The notes under the pieces are model-generated. The model had not been told where the DNA came from and did no database searches. It saw only the letters and a list, made by a program, of their open reading frames with translations. A stretch of 64,000 nt of DNA from Symbiodinium natans (Eukaryota; Sar; Dinophyceae; Suessiales; Symbiodiniaceae): NCBI GenBank assembly GCA_905221605.1, contig CAJNDS010002246.1, positions 548,501 through 612,500 on the forward strand, in the 5' to 3' direction. This document shows positions 11,906-23,300 of this stretch, in pieces (within the stretch, counting starts at the first letter, position 1; every line of letters starts with the position of its first letter). Made by a program: the position numbers and the translations under genes.

Positions 11906-12749
11906 ATAGTGGTCTCTATATATTCTTTACACAGCCACCAGGTCGGCCCAAGCCCCCGACCTCCCTCCGCCAACCCTCCTGGCCCTGGCCTAACACTGCA
12001 ATGTACCAATTTTGTTTTAACGAAACTACAAACCCTTAAATAGAATACACAGGATGCATGACCAATGCATCGGCCCTGAGTGTAGCTCCCAATGTCAAGA
12101 CTCCCCACCCCATGCTCCGGTTAAGGGGTTAGGGTTTAGGGTTTAGGGTTTATAAGGTTTAGCGTTTATAGGGTTTAGGGGTTAGCCATCAGGGTTCATT
12201 TGAACGCCAACTTATTGAAGGAACCTCTGCTTCAGGTGGCAAGCTTAGTTGACAACGAGCTCAACAATTAAACCCCATACCTGATGATACGACTGATGAC
12301 ACAAAGAAACATGATAATCCCCTCTTTCATGCAGTACCGCAGCCTAGAATCTCCAGCATTTACCCCTTTACCGCCCCGGCAAAATATTAGAGAATGCTAG
12401 TTGAATAGGTCCCTAAACCCTAAACCCTAAACCCTAAACATGTACACGCCACCCTGTCTCTGCCTCCATGGGCACTTCTCCATCTTCGCTCTGCGACTCC
12501 TGCGGCAGGCTGCACGGGCCACTACTGCATTCCATTCATCTTCCTCGTCTCGTCACGTTACCTCTGGCCTTCTCCTACAGGAACCTTCAACTTGAAACCC
12601 TAAACGCCACCATGTGAACCCAAACCAAAAACACTCAAGAATGCCGAAGGCACATGAAATGTTTGATCAGGCCTCGACATGTACTCAAGCTTCAGCGGCT
12701 TCTCAAAGCCGCCACTGTGCGTCACGTTGGCCTCACAAACAAATTAGGA

Positions 12750-14400
12750 AACTATTTGTTTCTTTGGAGTCAGAGCACTGCCTGCTCTTCTCCGTCCATC
12801 CCAGTCTCTTCCAGGTCCTCACAGATTGTCAAGCACACAGGAATATATTTTATTTGTCTTGCGGCCTCACCAACAACACATGTATTGTTACTACGGAACC
12901 CTTTTATTTAGAGTCGGTACACCGCCTGCTCTTCTCCGTCCATCTCATTTCCCTCCAGGTCCTGCCAGATTGTGAAGTGGATGGAAAAAGATGTTACTTT
13001 TGTTGGTAGTTTGGCACACGTGCCTCGTCCGCAAGCTCTTCTGCCTCACCAGCAACACAAATATTTCCAACGGAGCTGGTTGACTTGGACTCAGAGCACT
13101 GCCGGCTCGTCTCCGTCCATCTCACTCCCCTCCGGGTCCTGCCAGATTGTCGAGTAGATGGAAAAATATGTTCCTTTTCTCTGTACGTTTGTCACATGTG
13201 CCTCGTCCGCAGGCTCTTCTTCCTCACCAGCAACACAAATATTTACAACGGAACTCGTTTACTTGGACTCAGACCACTGCTCTTCTCCGTCCATCTCCCC
13301 AGCTTCCACGCCCTGACAGATTATCAAATGGACGAGAAAATATGCTTTTTGTTTTGTTCGCATGTCGCATATGCCTCCTCCAGTGGCCACGTGGCCTAAC
13401 GAACAGCATAGAGACTGTCACCGCTGAACTTGTCAACCTGGACTTGAGCACCGCCTGCTCTTCTCCGTCCATCTCACCAGCTTCCACGTCCTGACAGATT
13501 ATCAATTGGACGAGAAAACATGCTTTTTGTTTTGTTCCCATGTCGCATATGCCTCCTCCAGTGGCCACGTGGCCTAACGAACAGCATAGAGACTGTTACC
13601 GCTGAACTTGTCAACCTGGACTTGAGCACCGCCTGCTCTTCTCCGTCCATCTCACCAGCTTCCACGTCCTGACAGATTATCAAGCGGACGAGAAAACATG
13701 TTTTTGTTTTGTTCGTACGTCGCATGTGCCTCTTCGAGTGGCCACGTGGCCTCACGAACAGCACAGAGACTGTTACCGCTGAACTTGTCAACCTAGACTT
13801 GAGCACCGCCTGCTCTTCTCCGTCCGTCTCACCAGCTTCCGCGCCCTGACAGTTTGTCAAGTACACGGGAAGATGCGTCTCCTTTTTTTCTGCGTAGGTG
13901 CTATTTGCCTCCTCCAGTGCCTTGGCCTCACTAACAACAGACAGACAAGTTTCCCACGCGACTTGCTCATCCGGTAGTCAGAGCACCGCCTGCTCTTCTC
14001 CGTCCACCTCGCCGGCGTCCAGGTCCTGACATATTGTCGAGTAGAAGTAAAGATACGTCTAGGTTCGTCTACGTATTTCGCACGCGCTTTGCCCAAAGGC
14101 CGTGTTTCATTACCAACAACACATGCATTGTTACCGTGCAGTTGTTTACCTGGACTCAGAGCTCCGCCTGCTCTTCGTCGTCCATTTCGCCAGCTTCCAC
14201 GCCCTGACAGATTGTCAAGTAGAAAGTACAAAATATTCATTCTTTTTGTACGTACGTCCCATGTGCTTACGCCGCAAACCCAGCAGCCTCTCCAACAACA
14301 CTGACATGGCCACCAGACAGCTGTTTACCTGGACTAGAAGAACCGCCTGGTCGGCTCCATCCATCTCAGGAACTTCTTCTTCCTGAAAGATTGTTAATAT
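12750..14400. repeat. Ten tandem ~178-bp units derived from an exon-intron unit
   Basis: Minus-strand acceptor (ctgtcag or close) recurs with its exon start at 14382, 14203, 14025, 13845, 13668, 13490, 13312, 13138, 12961 and 12817; spacing is 174-180 bp except 144 bp for the last unit. Each unit keeps an acidic peptide of the form D/G-V/L-E-x-x-E-M-D-G-E-E-Q-A-V-L. Only the 14382 unit is open through to a CAG|GTAAAC donor; several others hit TGA two codons before the same position or carry small indels. Confidence 0.85.
14329..14382 (-). CDS. Founder exon of the tandem array
   Basis: 54 bp between acceptor acaatctttcag| and donor CAG|GTAAAC, reading EEEVPEMDGADQAVLLVQ in phase 0. It is the only one of ten units whose frame is intact between both splice sites, which suggests the array spread from it by unequal exchange. 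Gene identity unknown. Confidence 0.5.
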
Positions 14401-15792
14401 GATCGACTGCCGAAACTGGTTCATGCCGTCAATTGACGCAACATGAGTGATGTTGCTTTTCAGGTGTTCCCATCGTTTTACACGGTTTTGGCATCAAACA
14501 TCCATGCTTGATATCCGGAGATGTCGCTGTAGGGGAATTCGAAGCTATAGCCCCCTCAACGAGTCATTAATTTCGGCGCCTCGCTTTTTTGCGACAACAA
14601 GTCAGTTTTTCATCTGCTGAGGTAAGCACGGCCTGAAATATGCGAGGTAGAGAGGGTAATTGCTGTTTGCTCGAAAGCCGAAACTCTGCGAAGAGAATGC
14701 ATTGAACTGATTGCAATGCCATTTTGTTGTCACGACGGCATGCTTTGAATCATAGGCTCAAGTAATACGATATCTTGACGATCCGCGCAAACGTCATGAA
14801 TGATGCGGTCTGAGTACTACGCCACTAAATAATTCGAAAATGAATAACGGGTAAGCGATGCATGAAACCGCACCAAAAACTCTGCGGGCGTCATGAAGAT
14901 GGAGGACGTCCTGAAGTGTGCGTGTCTAAAAAGTACATCTAAGCGAGCGTGCTGAGCTCACTCTAAACCTTTATCTCACTGAGGAAACCGAGTTGCAAGA
15001 TGGCATTGTTTGGTAGTTCTATATGCATTGATTATGACTGTAGCACTTTGTGCTAGGGAATGTTCTTTCGGTTCTGAGATTAGTGTTAACCATTAAAAAA
15101 TCCACGTTAGATGAGCTTGTTTATTTTAAATAATTGTCATCACAGACTCAAGTAATATAACATGAAGACCTAACGAACGATGCCTAGCTACGTGTTATAG
15201 AGACAATGTGTGTGATTAAAGAAATGTTGTAACCTTAGCTTGTCGCAGGAACACGCAACGTTACAGAACTACATGCCGTGTGCTTTGAAACGCGATTGAA
15301 CAGTTATCGCAGTAGTGCGTTTGTTTAGTTGCTTATAAGTTCGTGTTGCAAGTAAAACTTGCACACGCGATCAAAAAAGCGCGGAGATGATTAATCGCAT
15401 TAATAGAATTATTCCATACATTGACGAAATGTTAATAAAGATAAAGGCATGCAGTCTTAAGTTTAAACGACAACAATTCAGCTTGTTGTACATTATTCTT
15501 GATCACTACGTGTGATAGCTTAGAGTGTAAGGTGGTGAGGCGGGAACCCGGCGTGGGATTGAGCTGGAATTTTAATAGGGTGTAAGGCAATATAAGGTGG
15601 ATGGCCTGTGGCGAGACATTTATTTCGTGATCGAGGAAGTGCTTTGGTTTCATTTGATCAGATGAAGGACAGCCGCATTATTTTAGGGTTCTTCTGAGGT
15701 TATTCATAATTTAAAGCCGAAGACTCCTTGCGCAGATCTGAATGTTCTCAGTCTGTCCTCGCAACGCGCGTAGCCCGACATGCTTTAGAAGG

Positions 15793-16620
15793 TTACAGAA
15801 ACACATGCTGCGTTAGGCCGCTGCTACGCGAATCCTTAATAGCATGACGAATTATGATTTTTGGTGCCTCAGACAGCTGGAGCTCAAGCGGCCGCTTTCT
15901 TAGCTGGCACTTTACGAATTCTCCATTTGCAGTCTGCGTTGTGCTTGCTGCCTGCACGCTCCATGCCACGTAGCAACTGATCGCAAGCAAAACAAAATCG
16001 TGGGTTTTCCCTTGGGAAACCAGGGTAGAACTCTCCAGCCTCGTTAGCCTTTCGGTTCTTGCTGGGCGCCTTGGGCCGGCACTCTTGGCTGGAGGTGAAA
16101 CAAAGCCTTTCCTTTTAGGAGGTGGCGGTGGTGACACGGGCCCCTTTCTCTGAGGGATGGACGATGGTGCTGCAAGCCCTTTTCCCTTAGGGACGGGCGC
16201 TGGTGCTTTTGCCTTATCCTTACGAGAAGGCGCGTCTTTGTCCAGGCTGTGTTCGGACTCAGACGCAGAACCAGACGAGGATGACGAGGTTAACGAAGAA
16301 ACCGAGGATACTTCCGAAAGCTCGCCTTCGTAGCCTGCGTCCCGCAGCTTTTGGTTGGCAGAGCTGACTTTCTTCCGAGACTTCTTGATGTTCCTCGCTC
16401 TTGTTTACCAAATGGCTTTTAGTTCAGCCTTTTGGGCTCGCGTGTGAGCAATGGCCCTCAGACGTCGCTGCACCAGCACGTCTATGTTTGCCTTCACCAT
16501 GCTGCACAACTGGAGAACTCGTATCCTGTCTGTAAACTTTGAGTAAAAGCTGCGACATGTATTTTCCTTACACAAACCTCTTGAGTTCGCTTCTTGTCTT
16601 GCACTTACTTTTGCCGGCAC
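15793..16620 (-). CDS. Ser/Pro-rich open frame with one internal TAA
   Basis: A minus frame runs from about 16620 to a stop at 15793 with a single TAA at 16405-16407. Upstream of it: VKANIDVLVQRRLRAIAHT, ending AELKAIW. Downstream, same frame: KKSRKKVSSANQKLRDAGY, a Ser/Glu tract (TSSSSSGSASESEHS), a Lys/Pro-rich part (VSPPPPPKRKG) and a hydrophobic tail. The GTG near 16620 is probably not a start: GCAAAA|GTAAGT just inside it is a strong donor, and likely acceptors lie at tgtcgcag or gttgtgcag. TAA sits in GTAAACAAGAGCGAG, 15 bases that could be skipped without changing frame, or the stop is real and the 3' part is relict. No family recognised; the style is that of a nuclear phosphoprotein. 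Confidence 0.45.
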
Positions 16621-16769
16621 AAATCATGTAGGTGACACGCACAAGCTTTGACGTCCTGGAGGTCGTAGTTCTCATACTTGCTGGTGTCTTTCCAATAAAC
16701 ATGTCAATGAAGATCACAATAACCTTGGCAAGGATAAGATATCAATCACCTCTCACTGTAAACTTTAAC

Positions 16770-17355
16770 TCGGTAGCGGCTTCGTCGGCTCGCAGTTATA
16801 GCAAATGCCAAGGAATGTTTTCGCAGTCGTAGCAAATTTCAGTGACTGTTGTAGGTAGCGGCTTCGCCCGCTCGCAGTCATAGCAAAATCCAGAAACTGT
16901 TTTCGGTAACGGCTTCGCCCGCTCGCAGTCATGGCAAAATCCAGAAACTGTTTTCGGTAACGGCTTCGCCCGCTCGCAATCATAGCAAAACCCAGAAACT
17001 GTTTTCGGTAACGGCTTCGCCCGCTCGCAGTCATAGCAAAATCCAGAAACTGTTTTTGGTAACGGCTTCGCCCGCTCGCAGTCATAGCAAAATCAGAAGC
17101 TGTTTTCGGTAACGGCTTCGCCCGCTCGCAGTCATAGCAAAATCCAGAAATTGTTTTCGGTAACGGAATCACCCGTTCGCAGTCATAGCAAAATCCAGAA
17201 ACTGTTTTTGGTAACGGCTTCGCCCGCTCGCAGTCATAGCAAATTTCAGGGACTGTTGTAGGTAGCGGCTTCGCCCGCTCGCAGTCATAGCAAAATCCAG
17301 AAACTGTTTTCGGTAACGGCTTCGCCCGCTCGCAGTCATAGCAAATTCCAGGACT
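16770..17355. repeat. 51-bp minisatellite
   Basis: About eleven copies of a unit containing ggtaacggcttcgcccgctc and cagtcatagcaaaatccag. The 51-bp period gives 17-residue repeats in open minus frames (SGRSRYRKQFLDFAMTA), which I take as a by-product of the period. It lies upstream of the Ser/Pro-rich frame. Confidence 0.9.
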
Positions 17356-17594
17356 CTACAAAATGCAAAAAAACAAAAAAAGTAAGCAACGAACAAAAAA
17401 TAATAATGGACCTAGCCTGTTTCCGTTTCACTGTATAGATCGCAAGCATAATTTCATTGTGTCTTGACGCATCATAGCGCACCAAAGTCTCTGTATCGTA
17501 AGCATTGTTTTCTTTGCGCTTTGGTACAGTTTTATGTACTAAGGTCTTTAAGCCGTAAGCACTTTTAACGGGAAAGTGCGAGGAGGATAACTTG

Positions 17595-17862
17595 TGATAA
17601 CTACGACCAATTTATCATAATTATGATACCTTATCATAATTATGATAACTTATGATAACTTATCATAATTATGAAAAGTTGCTTATCATAATTATCATAC
17701 TCTGAGATTAAGAACTTAAAGTTATCATAATTATGATAATTCAAACCGGGAAGTTGAAGTTATCATAATTATGATAACTTATGATGGGGAAGTTAAAGTT
17801 ATCATAATTATGATAACTCATGATGGGGAAGTTGAAGTTATCATCGTTATGATAACTTCAGG
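17595..17862. repeat. Palindromic TTATCATAATTATGATAA repeats
   Basis: At least six copies of a perfect palindrome centred on aatt, spaced by short spacers (aagttgaag-like). Each copy could extrude as a cruciform. It abuts a G-rich tract (17930-18095). Confidence 0.9.
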
Positions 17863-18099
17863 TTAATGGCTTGGAGTGAAGGGGTGTTAGAGTGGTGTGA
17901 GTGTAGTAAATTGTGGGAAGAGGGCGCGTTGAGGGTGAGGGTAGGGGGTTGGAGTAGGGGGGAACCCCGAGAGAGAAGGGGCGGGGAGGGGAGGGCGTGG
18001 AGGAGGGTGGGGGTGGGGGGGGGTGGGGGGGGGGGGGGTGGGGGGGTGGGGTGGGGGGGGGGGGGGGGGGGGGGGTGGAGGGGAGAGGAGGGGGGGTGG

Positions 18100-19305
18100 A
18101 GTCTCACCACAATTAAATCTAAACGATTTAAACGATTTAAATAAGTCCAATTAAAATCATTTAAATCGGATGCCTGAATTACATAATTTAATTGACCTGG
18201 GGGATTTAAACGATGTAATTGAGTCCAGTTAAATCGTTTAAATCGCCCAGGCCGATTGAATTATTTAATTGGCCTGGGCGATTTAAACGATTTAATTAGA
18301 CTCCTTTAAATCGTCTAAATCGTTTAAATCGTTTAAATCGCTTAAATCGATTTAATTGTGGGGAGACCCAGTCAAGCCATAATCCAATCAATTAAATCGT
18401 TTAAATCGGACGCCTGAATTAAATAATTTAATTGACCTGGCCGATTTAAACGACTTAATTGAGTCCAGTTAAATCGTTTAAATCGCCCAGGCAAATTAAA
18501 TTATATAATTGGCCTGGGCGATTTAAACGATTTAATTGATTGTTTTATGGCTTGACTGGGTCTCCCCACAATTAAATGATTTAATTGGGTCCAATTAAAT
18601 CGTTTGAATCGGACGCCTGAATTAAATAGTTTAATTGGCCTGGGCGATTTAAACGATTTAGTTGGACCCAATTAAATCGCTTAAATCGGACGCCTGAATT
18701 AAAGGCGATTTAAACGATTTAATTGGGTCCAATTAAGTCGTTTAAATCGGACGCCTGAATTAAATAAGTTAATTGGCCTGGGCGATTTAAACGATTTAAT
18801 TGGACTCAATTAAATCGTTTAAATCGCTTAAATCGATTTAATTGTGGGAAGACCCAGTCAAGCCATAAACCAACCAATTAAACCGTTTAAATCGCCCAGG
18901 CCAATTAAATTATTTAATTGGCCTGGGCGATTTAAACGAGTTAATTGGGTCCAATTAAATCGTTTGAATCGGACGCCTGAATTAAATAGTTTAATTGGCC
19001 TGGGCGATTTAAACGATTTAGTTGCACCCAATTAAATCGCTTAAATCGGACGCCTGAATTAAATAATGTAATTGGCCTGGGCGATTTAAACGATTTAATT
19101 GGGTCCAATTAAATCGTTTAAATCGGACGCCTGAATTAAATAAGTTAATTGGCCTGGGCGATTTAAACGATTTAATTGGACCCAATTAAATCGCTTAAAT
19201 CGGACGCCTGAATTAAATAATTTAGTTGGCCTGGGCGATTTAAACGATTTAATTGGACTCATGTAAATCGTTTAAAGAATCGTTTAAATCGTTTAAATAC
19301 TTATT
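18100..19305. repeat. 77-bp palindromic AT-rich satellite
   Basis: Tandem unit of about 77 bp built from ggcctgggcg, atttaaacgatttaatt, an inverted copy (aattaaatcgtttaaat) and cggacgcctgaatt. The two halves form a near-perfect palindrome of about 40 bp. Within it a second motif, attgtggggagacccagtcaagccat, appears at 18355 and 18845 and inverted at 18545, so the array has a larger inverted structure. Confidence 0.9.
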
Positions 19306-19354
19306 ATTATTAAAAAAAAAAAAGAATGAGCTAAAAAAAACCGAAAGGCTGCTC

Positions 19355-19724
19355 TTTCATATATATATATATATGTGTGTGTGTGCAATGACGTATGTAT
19401 ATGTTCATACAAATGTACATGTATCTGTATAATACGTATATGTATATATGTATATGTATATGTATACATATATGTATATGTATGTGAGTATGTGTATGCT
19501 TACAGCCTGCATGCAAGCATGCAGGCAGTCAGGGATGGGTGGACGCATCATGCACGCATGCATGAAAGTGTGTATGAATGAGCATGCGTTATTCATGTAA
19601 TTATGTAGCGGTGATGTATGCAGATGTGTGCATGTGTGACTGTGAATGTGTGCGCGTGCGTGTGAGTGTGAGTGCGTCCACGCGCGTGTCTGCGCATGTG
19701 CGTGCGTTGGAGTGCATGTGTGTG

Positions 19725-19762
<38 letters not shown>

Positions 19763-20194
19763 TGTCTGTGTGTGTGTGTGTGCGTGTGTGTGTCTGTGCG
19801 TGTGTGTGCGCGCATGCACGCGTGGATTCATGCATGTGGGTGGATGGATGGATGGATGCATGTGTGCGCGTGTTATGTACGTGCGTGTGTATGTGCGTAT
19901 ATGTGTTTGCGTGTGTGCTTGCCTGTCTGCATATATGGGTTTGTTCGTTTTTGGGAGGCCCAAGTTTGAGAAGGGCATGCGGGTTGCCCACCCCCGAAAC
20001 ACCTGTCGCCGGTTTAGGGTTTAGGGCTTAGGACCATATTCATACGAGCAAATCTTATCGGTCTGTCCAAAACGAACTGTAAAACTAAACGAGCTAAATC
20101 GTTTGTACGCAGATACAAATATGCTTGTGTTCATATGTTGTGTATTTACATTTCTGCCTATTTTAATATGCAGTTGTACTTAAACAAAAGCGCA

Positions 20195-20226
<32 letters not shown>

Positions 20227-20345
20227 AATCACACGCAAGTACAACAATCGTGCATGCAGCAAGCATACAAACGTACATACATACATGCATACATGCATAC
20301 ATGCACACATACAGACAGACAGACAGACAGACAGACAGACGTAAA
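19355..20345. repeat. TA, TG, CA and CAGA microsatellites
   Basis: Long alternating purine-pyrimidine tracts (tatg, tgtg, cata, gaca) capable of Z-DNA. The Cys/Val- and Thr/His-rich frames here are translations of these tracts. Confidence 0.9.
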
Positions 20346-20373
20346 CAGACACATAGAAACACAAAATTCCCTA

Positions 20374-23300
20374 CACTGAAGTGCACCCAAGAGGCCCATG
20401 GGGTCGGCCACATCCACGTAGACGGGGACTTTGCTCGCCAGGGCCGCCTCCAAGAAACTGGGCGTGGGTTTAGGGAATGGGGTTTAAGGTTTAGGGTTTA
20501 GGGTTTAGGGTTTAGGGTTTAACTAGGTTTAGGGTTTAGGGTAACGCACTTATAAGCCCATTGAGTGCCCTAATAGGGCTCTAAAGTACAGTTACAAGTA
20601 CAGGTATAATAAGTACCATGAACCTCCAAGTGGGGGTGAGCGCTTGCGGCTATGGATTTGTAATTTAGGGGTTTCTAGGGTTAAGGGTGGAGGGTTAATT
20701 GGGGTTTGGGGATTTGGTGTCTTGGGGTTTATGGGTTTAGGGTTATTTAGGGCTCGGGTGTGTAGGGTTTTGGGCTTAGGGGTTCAGAGCTTTGGGGTTT
20801 AGGGGGTCTAGGGCTATTTCGGGCTTGGTGTTTGGGCTTGGGTTCAGGGTCTGCGGGGACAAAAGGTCCTAGGGTTCAGAAGGCTTAGAAGAATTTAGGG
20901 TTTGGGGCTACCTCGAGTTGAGGGTTTAGGCTTTAGGGTCCCTGACCTAAACCCTGGCTACTCAGGGTTGGAAGGAGCAAATAAGCATGGAACCCCAAAA
21001 ACGCTACACAAGAAGGCCCATCTTCTTTCCTCGCCGGTTGCTCCATGTCTCCGGGAAAACAAGAAAGCTAAAGCCCAAACCCTGCACCCCAACTTCAGAG
21101 TTTAGGGGTTTTGAAACGCCAAGCCCTACACCCTAAACCCTAAACCCTAAACCCTAAACCCTAAACCCTAAACCGCTATAACCCTCCCAAACAACAGGAG
21201 GGAGAGGGCTCCTCGGGGCATCCCTAAACCCTAAACCCTAACCCTAAACCCTAAACCCTAAACCCTAAAACCCTAAACCCTAAACCCCTTCAGCGCCCCC
21301 GGAAGGGCCCCCCACGGAGGTGCCTCTAAGACGGTGGGCTCGGCATCAAAGGGCCCGGCCTTCAGGGTTTAGGGTTTAGGGTTTAGGCTTTAGGGTTTAG
21401 GGCTTAGGGTTTAGGGTTTAGGGTTTAGGGCTTAGGGTTTAGGGAGAAGGGTTTAGGGTTTAGGGCTTAGGTCTTAGGGAGAAGGGCGTAGGGTTTAGAG
21501 TTCAGGGTTTGAGGTTGAGCCGTAGGTTTGTTTGGGGTTGACGTGGGGGGGGATGGGGAAGCTTTACTTGGTTTCGAGCATGGAAAACGGGATTCAGCAG
21601 TTCTAACTTATAGCATACCAAGTCGAAGGGTTTAGGGTTTAGGGTTTAGGGTTTAGGGTTTAGGGTTTAGGGTTTCGGTTTTAGGGTTTAGGGTTTAGGG
21701 TTTAGGGTTTAGGGTTTAGGGTTTAGGGTTTAGGGTTTAGGGTTTAGGGTTTAGGGTTTAGGGTTTAGGGTTTAGGGTTTAGGGTAGCTCTAGGTGTGGG
21801 CTGATCTGCATCGTGGCCCCTTTGGAGGCACCCGAAGTCTAAAGTGGCCACGCTCAGCCCTAAACCCTAAACCCTAAACCCTAAACCCTAAACCCTAAAC
21901 CCTAAACCTTAAACCCTGAACCCCCTAAACTCGAGTAGTGCAGGGTCCCTGCCGTTCACCCCGAACTCCCGCCGGCCCAACAGAGATCGAGCCCACAAAT
22001 GAGCCCGGCGGCACCCTAACGACCACAAAGCCCTGAAACCCTAAACCCTACACCCCTAAACCCTAAAACCCCCCCCGGAACTTCCTAGAATTCCCAAACT
22101 TCCGAAACTTCCTACAAACAACCACTTCAACCCTAAACCTCAAAAAACTAAGCCTCTAACTCCGAAACCCTAGGGTTTCGGGTTTAGGGTTTATAAGGGC
22201 TAAACCCTCAACCTCACTGCTCCCCTGGGGCACCGAGTGTAGTAAGGCCGTTGGCTGCTGCTCTTCCAGCAGCGCTTGCAGGGCCCCTGGCAGGATCGAA
22301 GGATGTTTGGGGGTTTGTGGAGTTTAGGGTTTAGGGTTTGGGGTTTAGGGTTTAGGGTTCGGGGGTTTAGGGGTTGGTGGAGTTTAGGGTTTAGGGTTTG
22401 GGGGTTTGGGGGTTTGGAGTTGAGGGTTTAGGGTTTTGGGGTTTAGGGTTCGGGGGTTGATAGCGGTTTGGTGGTTTGGGGGTTGGGGGGTTTTCGGGTT
22501 GAGGGGCGTGCGATTTCGGGCCTGGGGTCCCTAGACCCTCATATTCGTCATGGTCCTCAAAACAGCGTGTACACGCCATGATCAGGGCGAACTCATGGGT
22601 GGTCCAATATTCCCCTTTTCTTAGGGCAGCCGCGAAGCCGCAAGAGCCCAAAGACAGGATCCAGGTTTAGGGTTTAGGGTTTAGGGTTTAGGGTTTAGGG
22701 TTTAGGGTTTAGGGTGCAGGGTTTTGGGATGAGGGTTTAGGGTTCAGGGTTTAGGGTTCAGGGTTCAGGGTGCTGCAGCAGTGGATGACGTCTGCATCGC
22801 CAATCGTAAATGCAACATCACGTTCTCGTTCGAGAGGACCTTAAGCCAAGCTCCCATGGGAGGGTTCTGTAGTGAAGTATATGGAAATCATCCTGATTCT
22901 GTACCCCTAAAACCTAAACCCTAAACCACCGTTGACTCTAATCTAAGTTTCAGCAACACCCCATGGCCCTGTAGTGAAGAAGTTCTCTGACATTCTGGTC
23001 CCTTTTTTGGGCACCCTAAGTACGAGGGGCCGCCTTGCACTAGTCACCCCAAATGGGACCAGAAGGAAAATCATCCAGGGTGAAGGGTTTAGGGTTTAGG
23101 GTTTAGGGTTTACTTCTTATGGATGAACCCAAGCCCTCTGGCGCTTTAAGCTAATTCAAGTTTCAACAGGGCCAGCTGAAGGCCGAACTTGGAAAACCGC
23201 AAGCCAACCTGGCCCCCCAAAAAGCGAAAGCTCAGGGCCTGTTGGGTGGGTAGGCTTTCGGGAGTTTAGAGTTTAGGGTAGAGGTGGCCAGGGTTTAGGG

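Noticed and set aside
11569-12108. Long minus frame with poly-Leu and poly-Tyr, and a poly-Val plus frame
   Set aside because: It is the translation of the TAG microsatellite; no other coding signal.
16765-17396. Minus frames with 17-residue repeats (SGRSRYRKQFLDF...)
   Set aside because: The 51-bp minisatellite is a multiple of three and stays open by construction; the array continues beyond any start or stop.
19405-20031. Cys/Val-rich and Thr/His-rich frames of 100-150 codons
   Set aside because: Translations of TG/CA microsatellites on both strands.
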